This document shows, one piece after another, positions 23,795 through 40,980 of a stretch of DNA of 64,000 nt. Below the pieces are notes generated by a model that worked only from the letters and a program-made list of their open reading frames with translations, made no database searches and was not told the DNA's origin. Origin of the DNA: Centroberyx gerrardi (Eukaryota; Chordata; Actinopteri; Beryciformes; Berycidae). Position 1 is the stretch's first letter. Every line of letters starts with the position of its first letter. The DNA is taken from NCBI RefSeq assembly GCF_048128805.1, contig NC_136000.1, positions 12,544,854 through 12,608,853 of the forward strand. The letters run 5' to 3'. Position numbers and translations under genes: made by a program.

Positions 23795-25094
23795 TACAAA
23801 ACAAACCAAAGCATTAGCTACTAGCTAGTCTTTCAAGCCCTGAGTGGTTGCCTGGCGCTGACACCTTGCCCCTGTTTTCAGTCTACATTTCGCCGTGGCA
23901 CCGCGAAGTGCATCAAAGAAATATGTCCCCCTTTACAACGGATTCTAGATAAAGGTTCCACTATTCAAAGTTACTGCACTAAATATCTGGCTGGGGAAAC
24001 ACAAAGCCACAAAAAGGGTATGGGAAAGAAATACAAAGTCTTGTTCCAAAATCCTTTTCAAATTGAATGATTTATTGGAGAAAATGGCAGCGGAGTAAAA
24101 TGAGTAAACATCCTCTGTTCTCATTACATACAAAATCCTGACAGTTTGGCCAATCCAAAGATGGCCAAGATAAAATGAAGTTTATTCATCTCAGAGGGGA
24201 AATTAAGTAAATGGAATGTTGTATACATGATTGAACTGAATACTTTCATTAATAAATCAATAGTAAAGATGACATTTGGCCCCCATTAATTCTTCCCTTT
24301 TCAACTTACATGTTTCAAAAGTAGGTATACCATCTTTAACAATAATAATGATGACAAACAAAGCTCTATACTTTTAGTCATTTTAACTTAGCCATTAAAA
24401 AAATAATTCAATAGTCCATAAATAATAGATGTACCTGCAAACAGGAAAAATATTTAATAATACAGCGAGTAATAATAATGTGTATAAAAACGTATACCTA
24501 CTTTTGAAATACCTGGTATGTCAATCATTCCTCTTTACATAGATACCGTGGATTCAGTCAACTTAGTCAAATTATGTTATTTTCCAGAAGCTTATAAGAT
24601 GAAATGATGCCATTGACCAAGGATATCAACACGACAGAAGTACAAAATGTGACATAAGAACATAAGATATAAAAAAAAAGGTCAAGGCACTGTGGATCTG
24701 GGTCAAAACTGTGGTCTGAGGAAGAACTCACCGATATGGCAGTTATTCATTCACTCTTACCACATGACATGATAACGGAGTACAGAGAGATATGGAACGG
24801 TGCCCTACTAGTACTACTAATATCAAGAGTTACTAGAGTTAGCACAACCTGAGGTGAGAGACGACACGTCATTTTGAACGTTGATATGTCAAATTTTGAC
24901 ACAATCTTAACAGATGGGAAATTGATGTGTGAAAACAAATGAACAGAATTTATTGTGAACTTTGCAAATTAATGGCGGGGGGGGGGGGGGGGGGGGGGGG
25001 ATCGCAGTCCTTGACACCCATTTCTTGTCCCACGCTGTGGTCCAGATGGGCACACTGAAGGGAGAGGCAAGCCGTTTCATTTCAGTGACCTCTC
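23795..25094. other. csk 3' UTR and csk-adal spacer
   Basis: No additional coding exon was seen. AATAAA candidates on the minus strand lie at 24949-24954 and about 24068-24073, so the csk 3' UTR may cover much of this stretch. The adal promoter would lie just above 23800 and is not TATA-like. Confidence 0.45.
24977..25000 (+). repeat. 24-base G homopolymer
   Basis: An uninterrupted run of 24 G lies on the plus strand, about 95 bases past the csk stop. It would be a C run in csk mRNA. Homopolymers of this length are error-prone in assemblies, so the exact count is uncertain. Confidence 0.9.
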
Positions 25095-29484
<4,390 letters not shown>

Positions 29485-29575
29485 GTTGAAGGTGGAGGCA
29501 GTACGATCCTCTCACAGGTCACATACACTAGCTGCTATCATTAGAGCTGGGGAACACACACACACACACACACCT
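29485..29575 (-). other. csk: csk 5' UTR part of the first coding exon, with CA repeat at its acceptor
   Basis: Upstream of the ATG at 29484 the exon continues to about 29573. There the minus-strand acceptor TTTGCAG is followed by a GT run (CA on the plus strand, 29555-29573), so the 5' UTR would begin with a microsatellite. Confidence 0.55.
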
Positions 29576-31723
29576 GCAAAGAGAAAAAAAAACACTTACT
29601 CAGTAGGGGGCTCCATTACAGAGCTATTCTTTTAACCGCAGAGGAATACACAGGAGACCGAATTTGTGGTTCCACTGTCATAAAAAGAGTGGGTAGGGCC
29701 CATGTGTATTCATAGCAAACAAGTCAGCTATTATCAGAATGGGCTTGAGCAGCGTCAGGCCAGAGAGTCAGTAAAAATAACCCTCTGATACAGAAAGCAG
29801 AACTAAGAGGTCTTCTTTTCTACCACACTTTCACAACTGCGGGAGAACGTTTCCATGACGTAGGGCAACAGTGTGTACATCGAGTCTAGGTCTCAGCGTA
29901 CGGGTGGGCTCTTTTGGAGCAGTAATACAAATTTGAGACTCCGTAATACGCTTTGGTGTGTCCCATATAACTTGGGATAATATTCCCGGATAAGGTTTTT
30001 GTGGCGATGAATCAGAGAAAAACCTCGATCGACTAGAGCACTTTGTATTCCATATGGAAAGCCCATCCATTTTGACCAAAAATGGACACACTGGTTCTCT
30101 AGCAAGGCCCCAATGACTGGGCCTGCAGGAATCAAGATAGCTCTCTTCAACGCTGGAATGCAAACTTGCGGTGAGACCTGACCAGGCCCAAGGGATTCAT
30201 CCAGCCCAACATTTCTTTAAGTCAGTACAGTAGCCAGCTGCAGTAACCTTAAGCCTGAGTCACCCCCTGACAGCGTTTCCATGATACACAACAAATGAAA
30301 GCAGAAGCGTCATAGTGGATGGCCTATGGATTAAGTCATCTCCCCCCCCCCCACCTCCCACCCGCCACCCGCTTCCTCTCTCTCTCCGTGTGTCAGTTCC
30401 CATGGAGAGGTGAGTGGAAGCCAGCGGTCAAAGCTCAGGGATCATCTTGGCTCTGATAGTCTGACACACAACATGAGGTCACTTCCTCTTACCATGTCAT
30501 AGAGTCCATTACGATGCAGTGCACTTCCTGTACGACAGTCCAGATTTGGAATAATCCAATATTAGTGTGGGGGGCTTTAGGAACACGAGAGAGACAAGGG
30601 ACACTCTGCAGATATCGCTCTCTGACCACTTCCCCTTAAAATCACATGCTTCCTCCACCATTATAACAGCATATTTTCACGTTATAACAGCATATTTTCT
30701 TGTATGAGGTTTAGATGTCACACATGATTCAAATGTAAGCTACCTCCTCACAGACACCAAAAAAAACAAAAACTCTACTGTCCCGGAGATCACTGTCAGC
30801 ACTCAGTATGATGACGATGTGGTGGATGTCTTCCCCTATGGAGCGCTGCAGCTGTCTCCCTGTATGGAGGAACAACAGTAACTGGACATAATTCCCACGC
30901 CCATCAACCCAGCAGTGACACTCCCCCTTTGCCTCTGCTCATCTATGGAATTTGCTCCGCTCTTTCCTAAGGTGCTACTTGACATTTAACACACTCTGCA
31001 TAAGGAAATCACAATAAAAACAAAACACATCTTGTGGAGGTGAGAAATCTCCCAGCTGAAATTTGATCCACATTAGTATGAGTTATAACATGAAGCAGCA
31101 AATCAACTGATGCTTTGATGATAACAAAGCTATACATGAATTTGATAGCAAGAGGATATGTTTGGGCAAAGTCCTTGTTGAGGGAGTGAGTGATCTCACC
31201 AAGTGAGGAATGGATCAACTGGGCCAAGGCTGGCACAAGAGCACTTTTTAATTCCTCTCTTTTGGGACAGTGAAAGCATCCCAGTGGCAGGCCACCAGCG
31301 GCTGATTGAATGGGACAGAACTCAGCCTGTCATGGTGTCACATAACAGATAAGGGCTTTTGCCATTTCCAGAGGGCTCTGCACGGAACCACAGCTTGCTC
31401 TTTTCAGGAAGCAGACAAGGCTGTCTTTGTGAGTCGGTCTGGTTTCTACTGACCTCTGGGTTTCTACTGACCCCTGTCTCATTCAGAAGTCCATCATCAT
31501 CAGTCTGTCCAGTGAGCAGCACTGCTTTCAGGTCACTGATGCTTAAATTCTGCAGGTTTGGAGATCTGAATCCCTGTTAATTTTTAGCTGCGACCAGCAG
31601 CTAGTATAAGTCATTGACGGTTAGTCGGTCGGCCCCAAAAACGTCAAAAAACTTTACTGCATGTGTGCCATTGCGGGACACCGCTATAAAGACTCTATCA
31701 GCCTGACTGCCGCATCACTTTGA

Positions 31724-31795
31724 GTTTATCTCAGTTGGAAAGCACAGATGTGCCACACCAGAGATCCTGGATTCTAATCCTGAGTGAGTCAATTT
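31724..31795 (+). mobile_element. tRNA-like SINE head
   Basis: TTATCTCAGTTGGAAAGC resembles a pol III A box and GGATTCTAATCC a B box, spaced as in a tRNA. There is no proper acceptor stem, so it is a SINE or tRNA pseudogene relic rather than a working tRNA. Confidence 0.5.
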
Positions 31796-32980
31796 AGCGC
31801 CAAACCGGTTGCAGTTTAACACGACTTCCGTGCTTGTTTACACCACAGTCACATCAAGTGCTTTCTGCTGCTCTGCTAGTGTCTTGAAATAAATGAACAA
31901 TTCCGTTCCACTTTAAACATAGATAAGAAATAACTTTACAAATACTTCACAATTGTGTAACACAGTGACTGCAAGTGGTGAATCAGGACCTCAAAATGAG
32001 ATATGCTGTCAGCTTTAAGACAAGCTTTGCCTGACATCAGCCCAAAGCTATTGACGCAACAGGAAGCCAGCAAACTCAATGACTGTTCAGACCTGAATGG
32101 AGCCATGACATGCCCTGCAATTAACAACAAGAACTTATTCTTCACATTTTATCACTAATCAGTAAATAGAGGTACTATATGATACTAACATATCAAATAT
32201 GATAATTACAGCCTACCACTGCATACTCTTGACAGCCATTGCTATCCTATTGTTCAAAGCAAACCAGTTGATCAACACCTAACTCTGTCTTGTGCAAGTC
32301 AGTCTAGCCTAAACTGTACATATCAGTAGTAGCCTGATTGGACGGAGCAAGACAAGACAGGCATGTAGAAATACCTCCTTCAGCCTTGTTAAAATCTGCC
32401 ACTCCCTCGTCAGTCTGCAGAGAAAACCTGTGGTAAAAATGCTGTTGGTGTGAGCTGCTGCAAAGCGGCTGTGAGATAGTGATCTCAGTGAGGTGGGCTG
32501 GAAGTCCTGTGGCCAGATTCTCAAAGCAACCACCGTATCACTCATAAACAACATCAACTACCAGTTTCTCAAATGTTATCCGTTTTGTTCCTTAGTTCCA
32601 CAGCCAAATCCTCAATTAGATAGTATTAGCTGTAACTGTAGGGTAGGCCAATATGCTGGCTATTGTGGGCCTGAGGGTGGGTGAGGGGATTTTGGGAGAG
32701 GGGGGGGCATAGATGGCCATGCACAAACACAACCCCATAAGCACCGTGTCTGTGTAATTAGGAGCTGTGTGCCCCTGCATCCCTCCTCCATGCGCTGCAG
32801 GGGGCCAGAGTCGCCCGCCTCTCATCCCCACTCTCTGGCCTCAGGATGCTGCTTTGATGCCGTTGCCCTGTTATCATCACTATTACAGCAGCAGGGTGGC
32901 AGCAAGATAGAGAGAGGGAGAAAACAATGATTTCTGTCCATATCCACTGAGCTTTCATCTGGTAGGTACCACAAACTGAA

Positions 32981-33035
32981 TGTGTGTGTGTGTGTGTGTG
33001 TGAGTGTGAGTGTGAGAGAGAGAGAGAGAGAGAGA
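32981..33035. repeat. TG/AG compound microsatellite
   Basis: A TG run is followed by TGAG units and an AG run. It produces spurious repetitive open frames on the minus strand. Confidence 0.85.
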
Positions 33036-34670
33036 ATGCCAAAAGCTCGTCCAGCTGGGCCTGAGAGCCTGCAGATGTTCTTCAGAGGAGGAAACCAGCT
33101 CCGCCTCAGGGAGACAGCAGCTGGACTCTGGTGCAGCAACACCACTCACTGAAACGACCGTCTGTATATCTCCAAGAGGAAGCATGTGCCCAGTATTAGG
33201 CTATATGAGGCACTATCGTACCACTTTATTGACCAGCAGTTTGGGCTGTGAGGCTCTGTAATATGGGCAATAATGCAAATGAGTAGATATGCATCTAACA
33301 AAACATGCTGTCTGTTTTTATATTGTCCAATATAAGTCCAGGTTCATAGCTAAACACTTCAAATTAACATTGCCAAATAAGGTCCTTTCCGAAGTAACAA
33401 GAAGAGAAAATCAATGGTTGTTAAGTTAAGGGAAAATCCCTCTTAAATTGGCATGGGCTTGCAGACAGCCAGACATTTTAGTGAACTTTGTATTTTATTG
33501 CTAACCACAGTAAAACCACACAATGAAGGTCTTGACACCGAGGGCCCTACGAGACCTAAGCCAGCGTTGATGACTTTACCAAGTATAGATATCCAAAATA
33601 GACCTAGCCTATACAAAAGCCCAATACAAGACAAGCTGACATCCCAGAGCGGTGGATATAATTATCTCACTCATAATGGACAGTGTGTGCGAAGGTTTAC
33701 CTTGCTCTGATGCTGTGCGCACGGTGCAGTGCAATGCTGCTCTGCTGATGCAGCCATGCATGACACATTACAGGGTACAGTTATGCTTTGGTGTGGTTTC
33801 ATGAACTCCTCCTGATTTTCAGCAGCTCTTTCCTTTTTACAGTTTTCAGCCAATAGAAAAGAAGAACCCTCTGTGAAAAGGCCCTGTGGCCCCACCAGGC
33901 TGGCTTCAGTCTCTCTCAGAAAGTTACTGACCTTTGAGGGAATTCCTGCCTCGGCCGGAGGGACATCACCCCAAAAACTGACCCAACAAGTCCCCAGTTC
34001 CTCTCTCCCACAAACACTGCTTTCAGTGGATTTTTTGTTTACTCTTTGGCACTCTCTCTCAGTACAGTGGTGGGTTTTCCAAGATTTTGATTAATTGTTT
34101 TCTGAGAATGACAGACTAAATTGAGATAAGGGACACCAAACTGAGAGGAAGCACAATCCATTTAACACCCATCTGGAAATCACTCAGTTCTTTATCTGCT
34201 GCCAACTTAACCGTCCCAGTAAAGACTTCAAACAACCATCACAGGTCACGGGCTGGAGAGCATGTTCAGAAGCATGGTCTCTACCTACCCATGTCCCTTA
34301 ATTCTGCAGGATGAGGCATCATCTGCTGTGTGTGCCTGGGTCTGATACAGCTGCTGCACCCCAGGAGCCAGAGGAAGTGAGGGGTGGGGGGTGTCTGACA
34401 GATCATGAACCCACATTTTTTTATTGAACCTCAGTGCCTTTTATTGACTTGATACTTAAGTTATGTGTCTCTCACACTGCATACAGCCTCCAAAACCCCC
34501 CAGCAGACTTTCTAAATAAGCGGAACAGATTTTCTTCAGACCTGCCAGGTCGCACTTTAATAAGTAGCCCAAAGTGCAGAAGTTTACTGAGGTCGTGTTT
34601 TAGTTTCCTACCGCTTCCCTCTGCCTTGTTTACATGGACACCAGGCTCCAGTTCCAGCTAAAGGTCTTAC

Positions 34671-35060
34671 CTGTGGATGCGGACGACCGAGTGATTTAAA
34701 CAACTAAAACAGGTGATTCAGCTACTGTCCGACGTCCGTTTTCATCTGAGCACAGCAGGCAGAATCCCATTCACGAAATCAAAACCCGATCATTTGATTT
34801 CAAGGTGCGAACACGTAAACAAGTCCTGTGTGAGGAAGTGAAGTCTGTCTCCGGTGACGTGCAGCTTCACCAGTCCCGTCAACCGTAAACCGTCAATAAA
34901 AAACAGCGAACATTGATCTCGGTGTGTCTGTTGTCATCATCATTCAGAAAGCAATGTAATAATTTCGTCCCGTATGTTTCAGCTATCCAGCATCGTAGGC
35001 TTGTCGGTCTCTCTGTCCAAAAGGAAAAGCGGAGCAGGTCGAGGAGATTACTTGACTAAA
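34671..35060 (-). promoter_or_regulatory. csk: csk non-coding exon 1 and promoter region
   Basis: On the minus strand GCATCCACAG|GTAAGACC at 34671/34670 is a strong donor with no coding frame upstream. This fits a 5' UTR exon spliced to the exon at about 29573. The sequence upstream is moderately CpG-containing. The exact TSS cannot be read. Confidence 0.5.
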
Positions 35061-37739
35061 AACTTCAGTGGTGCGTAAAGTTGCCTTCAGAAATGCGCTT
35101 TAGACTATTTTGAGACTACAACAGGCAGCCCCACTCCTTTTCCCCATTAGAAACATGCAAGTTTTGCCCCACCTTGATTTTGCATTGCACATGCGCGTTA
35201 ATGATAAACTGGTGAAGTGAAAAATACCACTGTATCTATTTCAGTCAAGTGAAGGAATTTGATCAAGGAAGAGGAATTCCTGTCAAAAGTTTTCGGATAT
35301 GTTGACAAAACTCCAGAGATGGTGGAGAAAACTTTTATTGTTTCGATTTGCAGACATGGCAAAGAGGATTGTACAGTGTTTTGAACAGGAACTACGATAG
35401 TGAACTTCAACCTGTAAGGAAACAGTTGTATTGTCAGACTGTCAATACAAAATTGGCCATAGGCTACTTTAATGCTATTTCGCTGAACTGCAATGATCAC
35501 GCATGGTCTAAACATCCACTGCAGATCTGAGAACTAGAAACGTGTAAACTAATTTAAGAAATCCAAGTTTTCAAGCATATCTTGCTTTTTAAAAAATATA
35601 TATTTTCGTACTTTCGTACCGCTATGCTTCCCTCTCAAAAGTCAGATCACCTCATGGTTTCTGACTGTTCACATTTCGTAAAGGAAGTACACTATTCATT
35701 GAGAGAACAGTGTGAAATACAAAGGGTTTGCCACTGTAGCAGAATAACGGAAGAGGTGAAGAGACGGCAAAAGTGTGGTTTCACGGCCCCCTGGCGGCCG
35801 AGGACGCACACAACACTGATTCCCTGTCCGTCATTATTCAGTAACACTAGCTGACCTTTTCAAGCAGGACTTGTCTGAACAGATGTGACGCGCACATCAC
35901 GCCAGCGGAATGTCTGAAACGAGGCAGCAGTTTTTGTCCAAGGAAACAATTTTCACATAATCAGTGCATGAACTGTGTGCCGGCTAGTGTGCACAGAGAA
36001 GATACAACAGATATAACATGACAATACTATTTATCCAAAAACTCTTCGAGATGGTACATTTAACGAGTCCAAGTGTGGACATAATACCACACAGTACACC
36101 TAAGATTACTTAAGTCTTGATTGAATTCAGTGATTTCTAGGCTACACTGACCTCCCTAATACAAGATTCATCTCTCAAAAGACTGGTTAACTTGTACATT
36201 GTTGCCTCGGCTCTGGAAGCAAATCAACTTTCAACCTAGTGCGGTCTTGTAAAAGAAGCAGCAGGGTCGAGGTTTCTACTTGTACGGGCAGAAACAGATC
36301 TGGGAGTGGAAATGTATTTATAAAGAAGACACCTACAACCCGTCTGTCAAGGCATCAAACGGCAGCACAAAATAATCAGCTCCTCCCTTACCACTAGTTT
36401 AGATTCACGGTCATTACTAGTCATGGTCACATTCATAAGCAAACATACCCCATAATATCAGGAGGGAGGGAGGTGGTCATGAAAAGAAAACTGAACAACC
36501 AACAACTTGCAAATTCTCATCACAAAGAACCAGACAAATTTGCTCAAAGAGGACACTCTTCAGTGCTGTGCGTCATGTCGAGATCTTTTTTTTTTTTCTT
36601 AAATAGATCAAGACTCACTCAAAATGAATTAAGAGTCCCACATACAAGAGAGCATTTATCCTTTGGAAAATGCTAGTTATTGATTCTTTGATTATCAACT
36701 CATACAACATTCCCCTCAAAGGCAGTTACCCTTCTAACCTACAAGGTTTAGCATGACATTTAAAAGTCATTCACTTGGTTTAAAACTTAACCGATACCTT
36801 GGTACCAAAATTAAGTTAGTAATCTATTTTTTTCTTATCATCAATAAAAGGCTAGATGCTAGAGGTTTTGCTGTTTGTCATCTTAATGGAGCCACTATCA
36901 TCACAACAAAACTGGTGATATCAGGAGAGGATTCTCTCCATTAGCTGGCCCATACAACATTGGTTTAGTTTGCAAACATGGCATTATTTATATAAATGTC
37001 AAATATGCCATGTTTACTTTAAACATCAAGAATGGAATTCCTGGTCAATACTACGATTTCACAAAAATAATAGCTATCCCAATAAACTGTCAGACATTAA
37101 CTGAGTGTTGTAAAGTATGGCAGAAATTAAGCAAAGCCATCAAAAGATCAAGGACAACTCTAAAATGCATTTCTGTGCTGTAACCCAGATTAATGTAGTA
37201 ACATTGTATTAACATGTATTACATGGCAGTTCACTGACTTCATTTCACAGACTGCACTGCAATTACATAATGCTAAGATTCAGAAATTTATCACTGCAAG
37301 TTTAAGTCAGAACAGTTCTTATTCCACATAATGCAGTGAAAACTGTGCTATATTATTTTTCAGCTCTATTTTTGCCGAACTGTCAATTATCCATTTGTAA
37401 AATATCTTGTAATATCATGTAAATACAATGGTATTTACGTAACTATTGCAGCCTGTAAAAAAGAAATGAAAAGTGAGGCCATACCAAGACATTTGTTGAT
37501 CAATAAAAATCCAGAATTGAATGCTCTTTCATCCCATCCACATTCACTTAGTCCTTGTAAAACTGATGTACCAAACAATGGTCCTACAGTATGAGAGAAA
37601 AGTCCCGTACACATGCAGCTGCTTTAGGAATGAAATGCATGATGGGTACAACACTTGAAGCTCTGCAATATAAGGCCCCAAAACCCAAATGGTCAAGGAT
37701 GGTGAAAAATTCAATCTGTCTTGGTGACCATCAGTCCTG
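35061..37739. other. csk-edc3 intergenic stretch and edc3 3' UTR
   Basis: No coding exon with splice support was found. The part next to 37739 is presumably edc3 3' UTR (minus strand). The rest is AT-rich with no recognised repeat. Confidence 0.45.
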
Positions 37740-40060
37740 TTACGCAGAGTGCAAGGGAATGACAAATTTGCAGCCAAAAGGAGAATGGTATTTGATCCCC
37801 ACTTCCTGGAACACCTGGCGCGGAACCCCGATGTCGCACAGGTAAACCCGGCCCGCCCCCTCGGCCAGGGGGAGGGGGAGGCAGAGAGAGAGCGACCACT
37901 TGGCCTCGACTGCCTGCCCTTGTCCGCTCACAGGAGGGTCTATGCTGAGCACCGGTGCTCGGTTCTGGTTGGCCCAGTCTGCCGCTGCTCTGTACCAAGG
38001 CTGATCCATCAGGAATGTGTTCTCATGGCAGTCCAGGCAGTTAATGATTAGGTCCACTGGGGTGTCTGGAAGGTCTGCGGAGTGACAGAGAATAACTGAT
38101 TTGATATTTGATCTTAAAGTATTACTTGCCCACCTACTGTTTTGGGACATAAATCACACAAAAACAGCAGTCAGAATCACAGCTACTGCTCACCTAGAGT
38201 AAAAAAACACTTTTTTTTTTTCACACAAGGTTGCAAAATATGCCCACCTTTGATACTTGACACCTGTTTGCCCCCAGTCTTGGTGAAGAGTGTGAGCTCA
38301 CTGGTGACTGAGTCGAGCATCTTGACAAAATTTGGCAGAAACAGGATGACCTCCACTTCGTGATTGGCCAGGTGACGACCACAACTGATGCCCTGAGCCC
38401 CCTGAACATGAGGGCCGCACAGCAGGGCCACTGTGGGACGCTGGTGTACATTTTTGGGGGTGAGTCTGGAAGGAACATAATAAAGAAGTTAAGCACATAG
38501 ATAGCAGATAGATAGATCCAAAATTAACACCCACCAAGCACCAATGCCAATAAAATTCACCTTTAGTTTGAGGCACCCACCACTATAGCTGGTAACTTTT
38601 TGAGACGATAACATTGGAATGCCTCTGATATATACAGTCTTTGGTCAGTACTTAACTATGAATAGTACAAACCTGATCAATTGTAAGAGTGAGAAAGCAA
38701 GTGTTAAATAAACAAACAATACCTAGTTCTATACACAAAACTGCATTGACAACGGGTTGCCAAAAAGTTAATTTCGGACACTATTTCTGTAATTTAGTGA
38801 AGACTATATGGTGATTTGTGTTCTGCATACAGACGATGGCGACATGCTCACCTGTTGGGTCCACCCAGCAACGTCAGCGCCATCTGACTGGCACACACAC
38901 CTGTCATCTCTAGTCTCCGCTCCAGTGAGAGACCGTGACGCTCCGCAACCGACAACAGACGCTTGTGTAGTTCATAGGATACACTGGGTACAACAAGCCC
39001 AGAGTCTGTTTGGAATAAAGGAGGGAAATAGGAATATAATATCTTACTTCAGTTTGTATGTCCTCAGTGTTATTTGCTTCATGATCTGACCATGTGACAC
39101 AGACACACTTACCAGTGCAGTATTCTTTGGCCCCAGGCTGCGGTACAGTAATCTGTCTATAAACAATGGGTTTGGCCTCCAGGATGTTTTCATCATGGCG
39201 GTAGCGTGCGGGTGTCTGCTCTTGCGGTGTACCGCGCGACCTTGCACCGTTACCACGCCGCTCTGATGTGTCGATCTCTGAGAAAACTGCTGCTTTGTCA
39301 AAGAGAGCCAGGTTTCCTTCAAAATCAAAATCTGTATCCAGCCCATCATCCATGCCATCCCCAAAACATTCGTCGTCTCTGTGTTTCATCTGGCTACCAC
39401 CATTCTTCACCCCGTTTTTCTTCGGAGTTACCTGGTTTACCCCTCGACTACTAGATGACCCTGATGAGACAAGAAAACATAGTAAAGCGCTTCACCACAA
39501 TAATCAGCAAAAATAATAATATTTGGTATATCTTAATCAACTGTACTATACTGCACTGGCACTTACAGGAGTTATGTCTTCGACGGAATCCCTTAGGCTG
39601 ACCAGGTATATCCAGATGGCGGTCTCCATAACTTTTAGAGCAGTGCTGCGGAGAGTTCAGTTTCTCCTGAGACCTGGGGTCTCCCCTTGGGACTGCAACT
39701 GGAGCACTGCTTGCCTTTATAGCAGTAGAGCTGTTCCCAGCAGTGCCGTTCCGGATGTCCAAAATCTTCAGTTCCCTGATGTCCATGGCACTGCAGAATA
39801 ACAGTCAATTAATTTTCAATCACAGAGAGCAGTACTATCAATCAGTGAGTCTGCAAGCACAATTAAGACAGCAAATGCTTTGACACTGAACTTTACCTGA
39901 AAGTGACCTCGGGAACAGGGCACTTGACACCATTATGGAAAGGCTGCCTGAGGGAGATGGTCTGGCTGGACTGGTCCACAGATGATACTTCTCCTTGATA
40001 GACCCCCAGTGTTGGCCCACAGTTTATAGACACCAAACTACCCAACCAATCTGCAGCCAT
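37740..40060 (-). CDS. edc3: Enhancer of mRNA-decapping protein 3
   Basis: EDC3 is a P-body scaffold that activates DCP1-DCP2 decapping and binds the helicase DDX6. Coding exons in reading order: 39897-40060, 39567-39790, 39113-39460, 38852-39005, 38248-38465, 37740-38074. The sum is 1443 nt, 480 aa (human 508). Seen in order: an N-terminal LSm domain (MAADWLGSLVSINCG to PEVTF, about 1-60), a Ser/Arg-rich linker with FRRRHNS, the FDF motif DTDFDFEGNLALFDK that docks DDX6, and a C-terminal YjeF-N dimerisation domain (SYELHKRLLSVAERHG, LLCGPHVQGAQGISCGRH, SPFGCKFVIPLHSA). The shorter length comes from the linker. The ATG exon has an acceptor just upstream at 40066, and a donor near 40297 marks a non-coding first exon. 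Confidence 0.97.
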
Positions 40061-40139
40061 CCCGTCTGCACAGTATTAAAGAACATAAAAAATCGTCAGA
40101 GAGGGTTTATTACAGTTTTGTTCAGTTACTTTTGTAAGC

Positions 40140-40300
40140 CTGTAAGCTAACCTTTACGACAATGTGGACGTCGCTAACGCTAATTGGTCGATGTTAGCTA
40201 ACAGTTATGCTAACTAACGTTAGCTTTGGCCTGTTACCTACTGTCTAATTTTAAGAGGCAAAAAGCTTTATTTGACTGAAGACCACAGTGTCGTACCTTT
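40140..40300 (-). promoter_or_regulatory. edc3: edc3 5' region with clustered GCTAAC/GTTAGC motifs
   Basis: The first edc3 intron holds repeated GCTAAC/GTTAGC words, including GCTAACTAACGTTAGC near 40209. Minus-strand GAAAAG|GTACGA near 40297 is the likely donor of the 5' UTR exon. A similar motif cluster lies in the caprin1 leader region. Confidence 0.45.
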
Positions 40301-40449
40301 TCGGAATTAATGCGATGTAGACTCTTTCCAAGAGCACAAATGATGAATGAATTCACAAGGAAATTGTTGCGCCCTTAAACTGTTAGCTGTTTAGCTTCGT
40401 GTGTCGTCAAAACGCTGCTGCTGGCTTCTGTCTTACTACTGCCGACGTA

Positions 40450-40980
40450 AGAGAACGGTCAGGCATACTTCAAAATAAGAGCTCGGACTTTTCGCAACAA
40501 CAAGAATGGGAACAGAATAAGAGACGTCACTGATCTGATTTAGTCCTGAACCCAGATGAATTTTGGTTATCAAAACATTCCGCAATATAATTTTTTTTTT
40601 TTTTACTTTTTTTTTTTTTTTTACTTCACTAGTGCTGAGCCATCGGCTTATGATTACCTATGAGTAATGAGAGTGGACCTTGTAGCCTACAAGTGCGAGA
40701 TTTTTGAAAGGTGTTTGAGTAATACTCTGACTCATATAACTTTGGATTTAGTCAGGAGGATGCAGTATTTCACACTGAGCTGTAGAGCATTAGCATGCTT
40801 ATATAATTGTTTTTGGCAATTCATCATTTACTAAAATAGCCAAGTAGACCTATCTGAAATATTCATATTTAACTTTTATTTTGTGCCTAGTTTTAAGCCT
40901 AACTTTAAAAACAACCACAATCAATCATGACACATTCACTGCAATAATTACTTGCTAGGTGTGTTTTGCTTGCACTGTTT
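40450..40980. promoter_or_regulatory. Divergent promoter interval between edc3 and the coiled-coil gene
   Basis: edc3 (minus) and the coiled-coil gene (plus) are head to head, with roughly 0.5-1 kb between their likely starts. The interval holds an A/T homopolymer tract at 40590-40625 and no recognised coding exon. Shared regulation is possible but inferred only from the arrangement. Confidence 0.4.

Larger units (their letters stand above)
29576..34670 (-). other. csk: Long first intron of csk
   Basis: About 5 kb separates the coding start exon from the non-coding first exon. No nested gene was recognised. It contains a tRNA-like SINE head near 31724-31795, a C-rich run near 30342-30350, and a TG/AG microsatellite near 32981-33035. 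The Ser/Leu/His-rich frames at 32.8-33.2 kb are translations of that microsatellite. Confidence 0.5.

Noticed and set aside
31724-31795. A functional tRNA gene
   Set aside because: Box-like motifs without a sound acceptor stem or anticodon arm.
32758-33185. Ser/Leu/His-rich minus-strand frames
   Set aside because: Translations of the TG/AG microsatellite and neighbouring sequence in the csk first intron, repeated in several frames.
37711-38051. Plus and minus open frames overlapping the last edc3 exon as new genes
   Set aside because: Shadows of the conserved YjeF-N coding exon in other frames.
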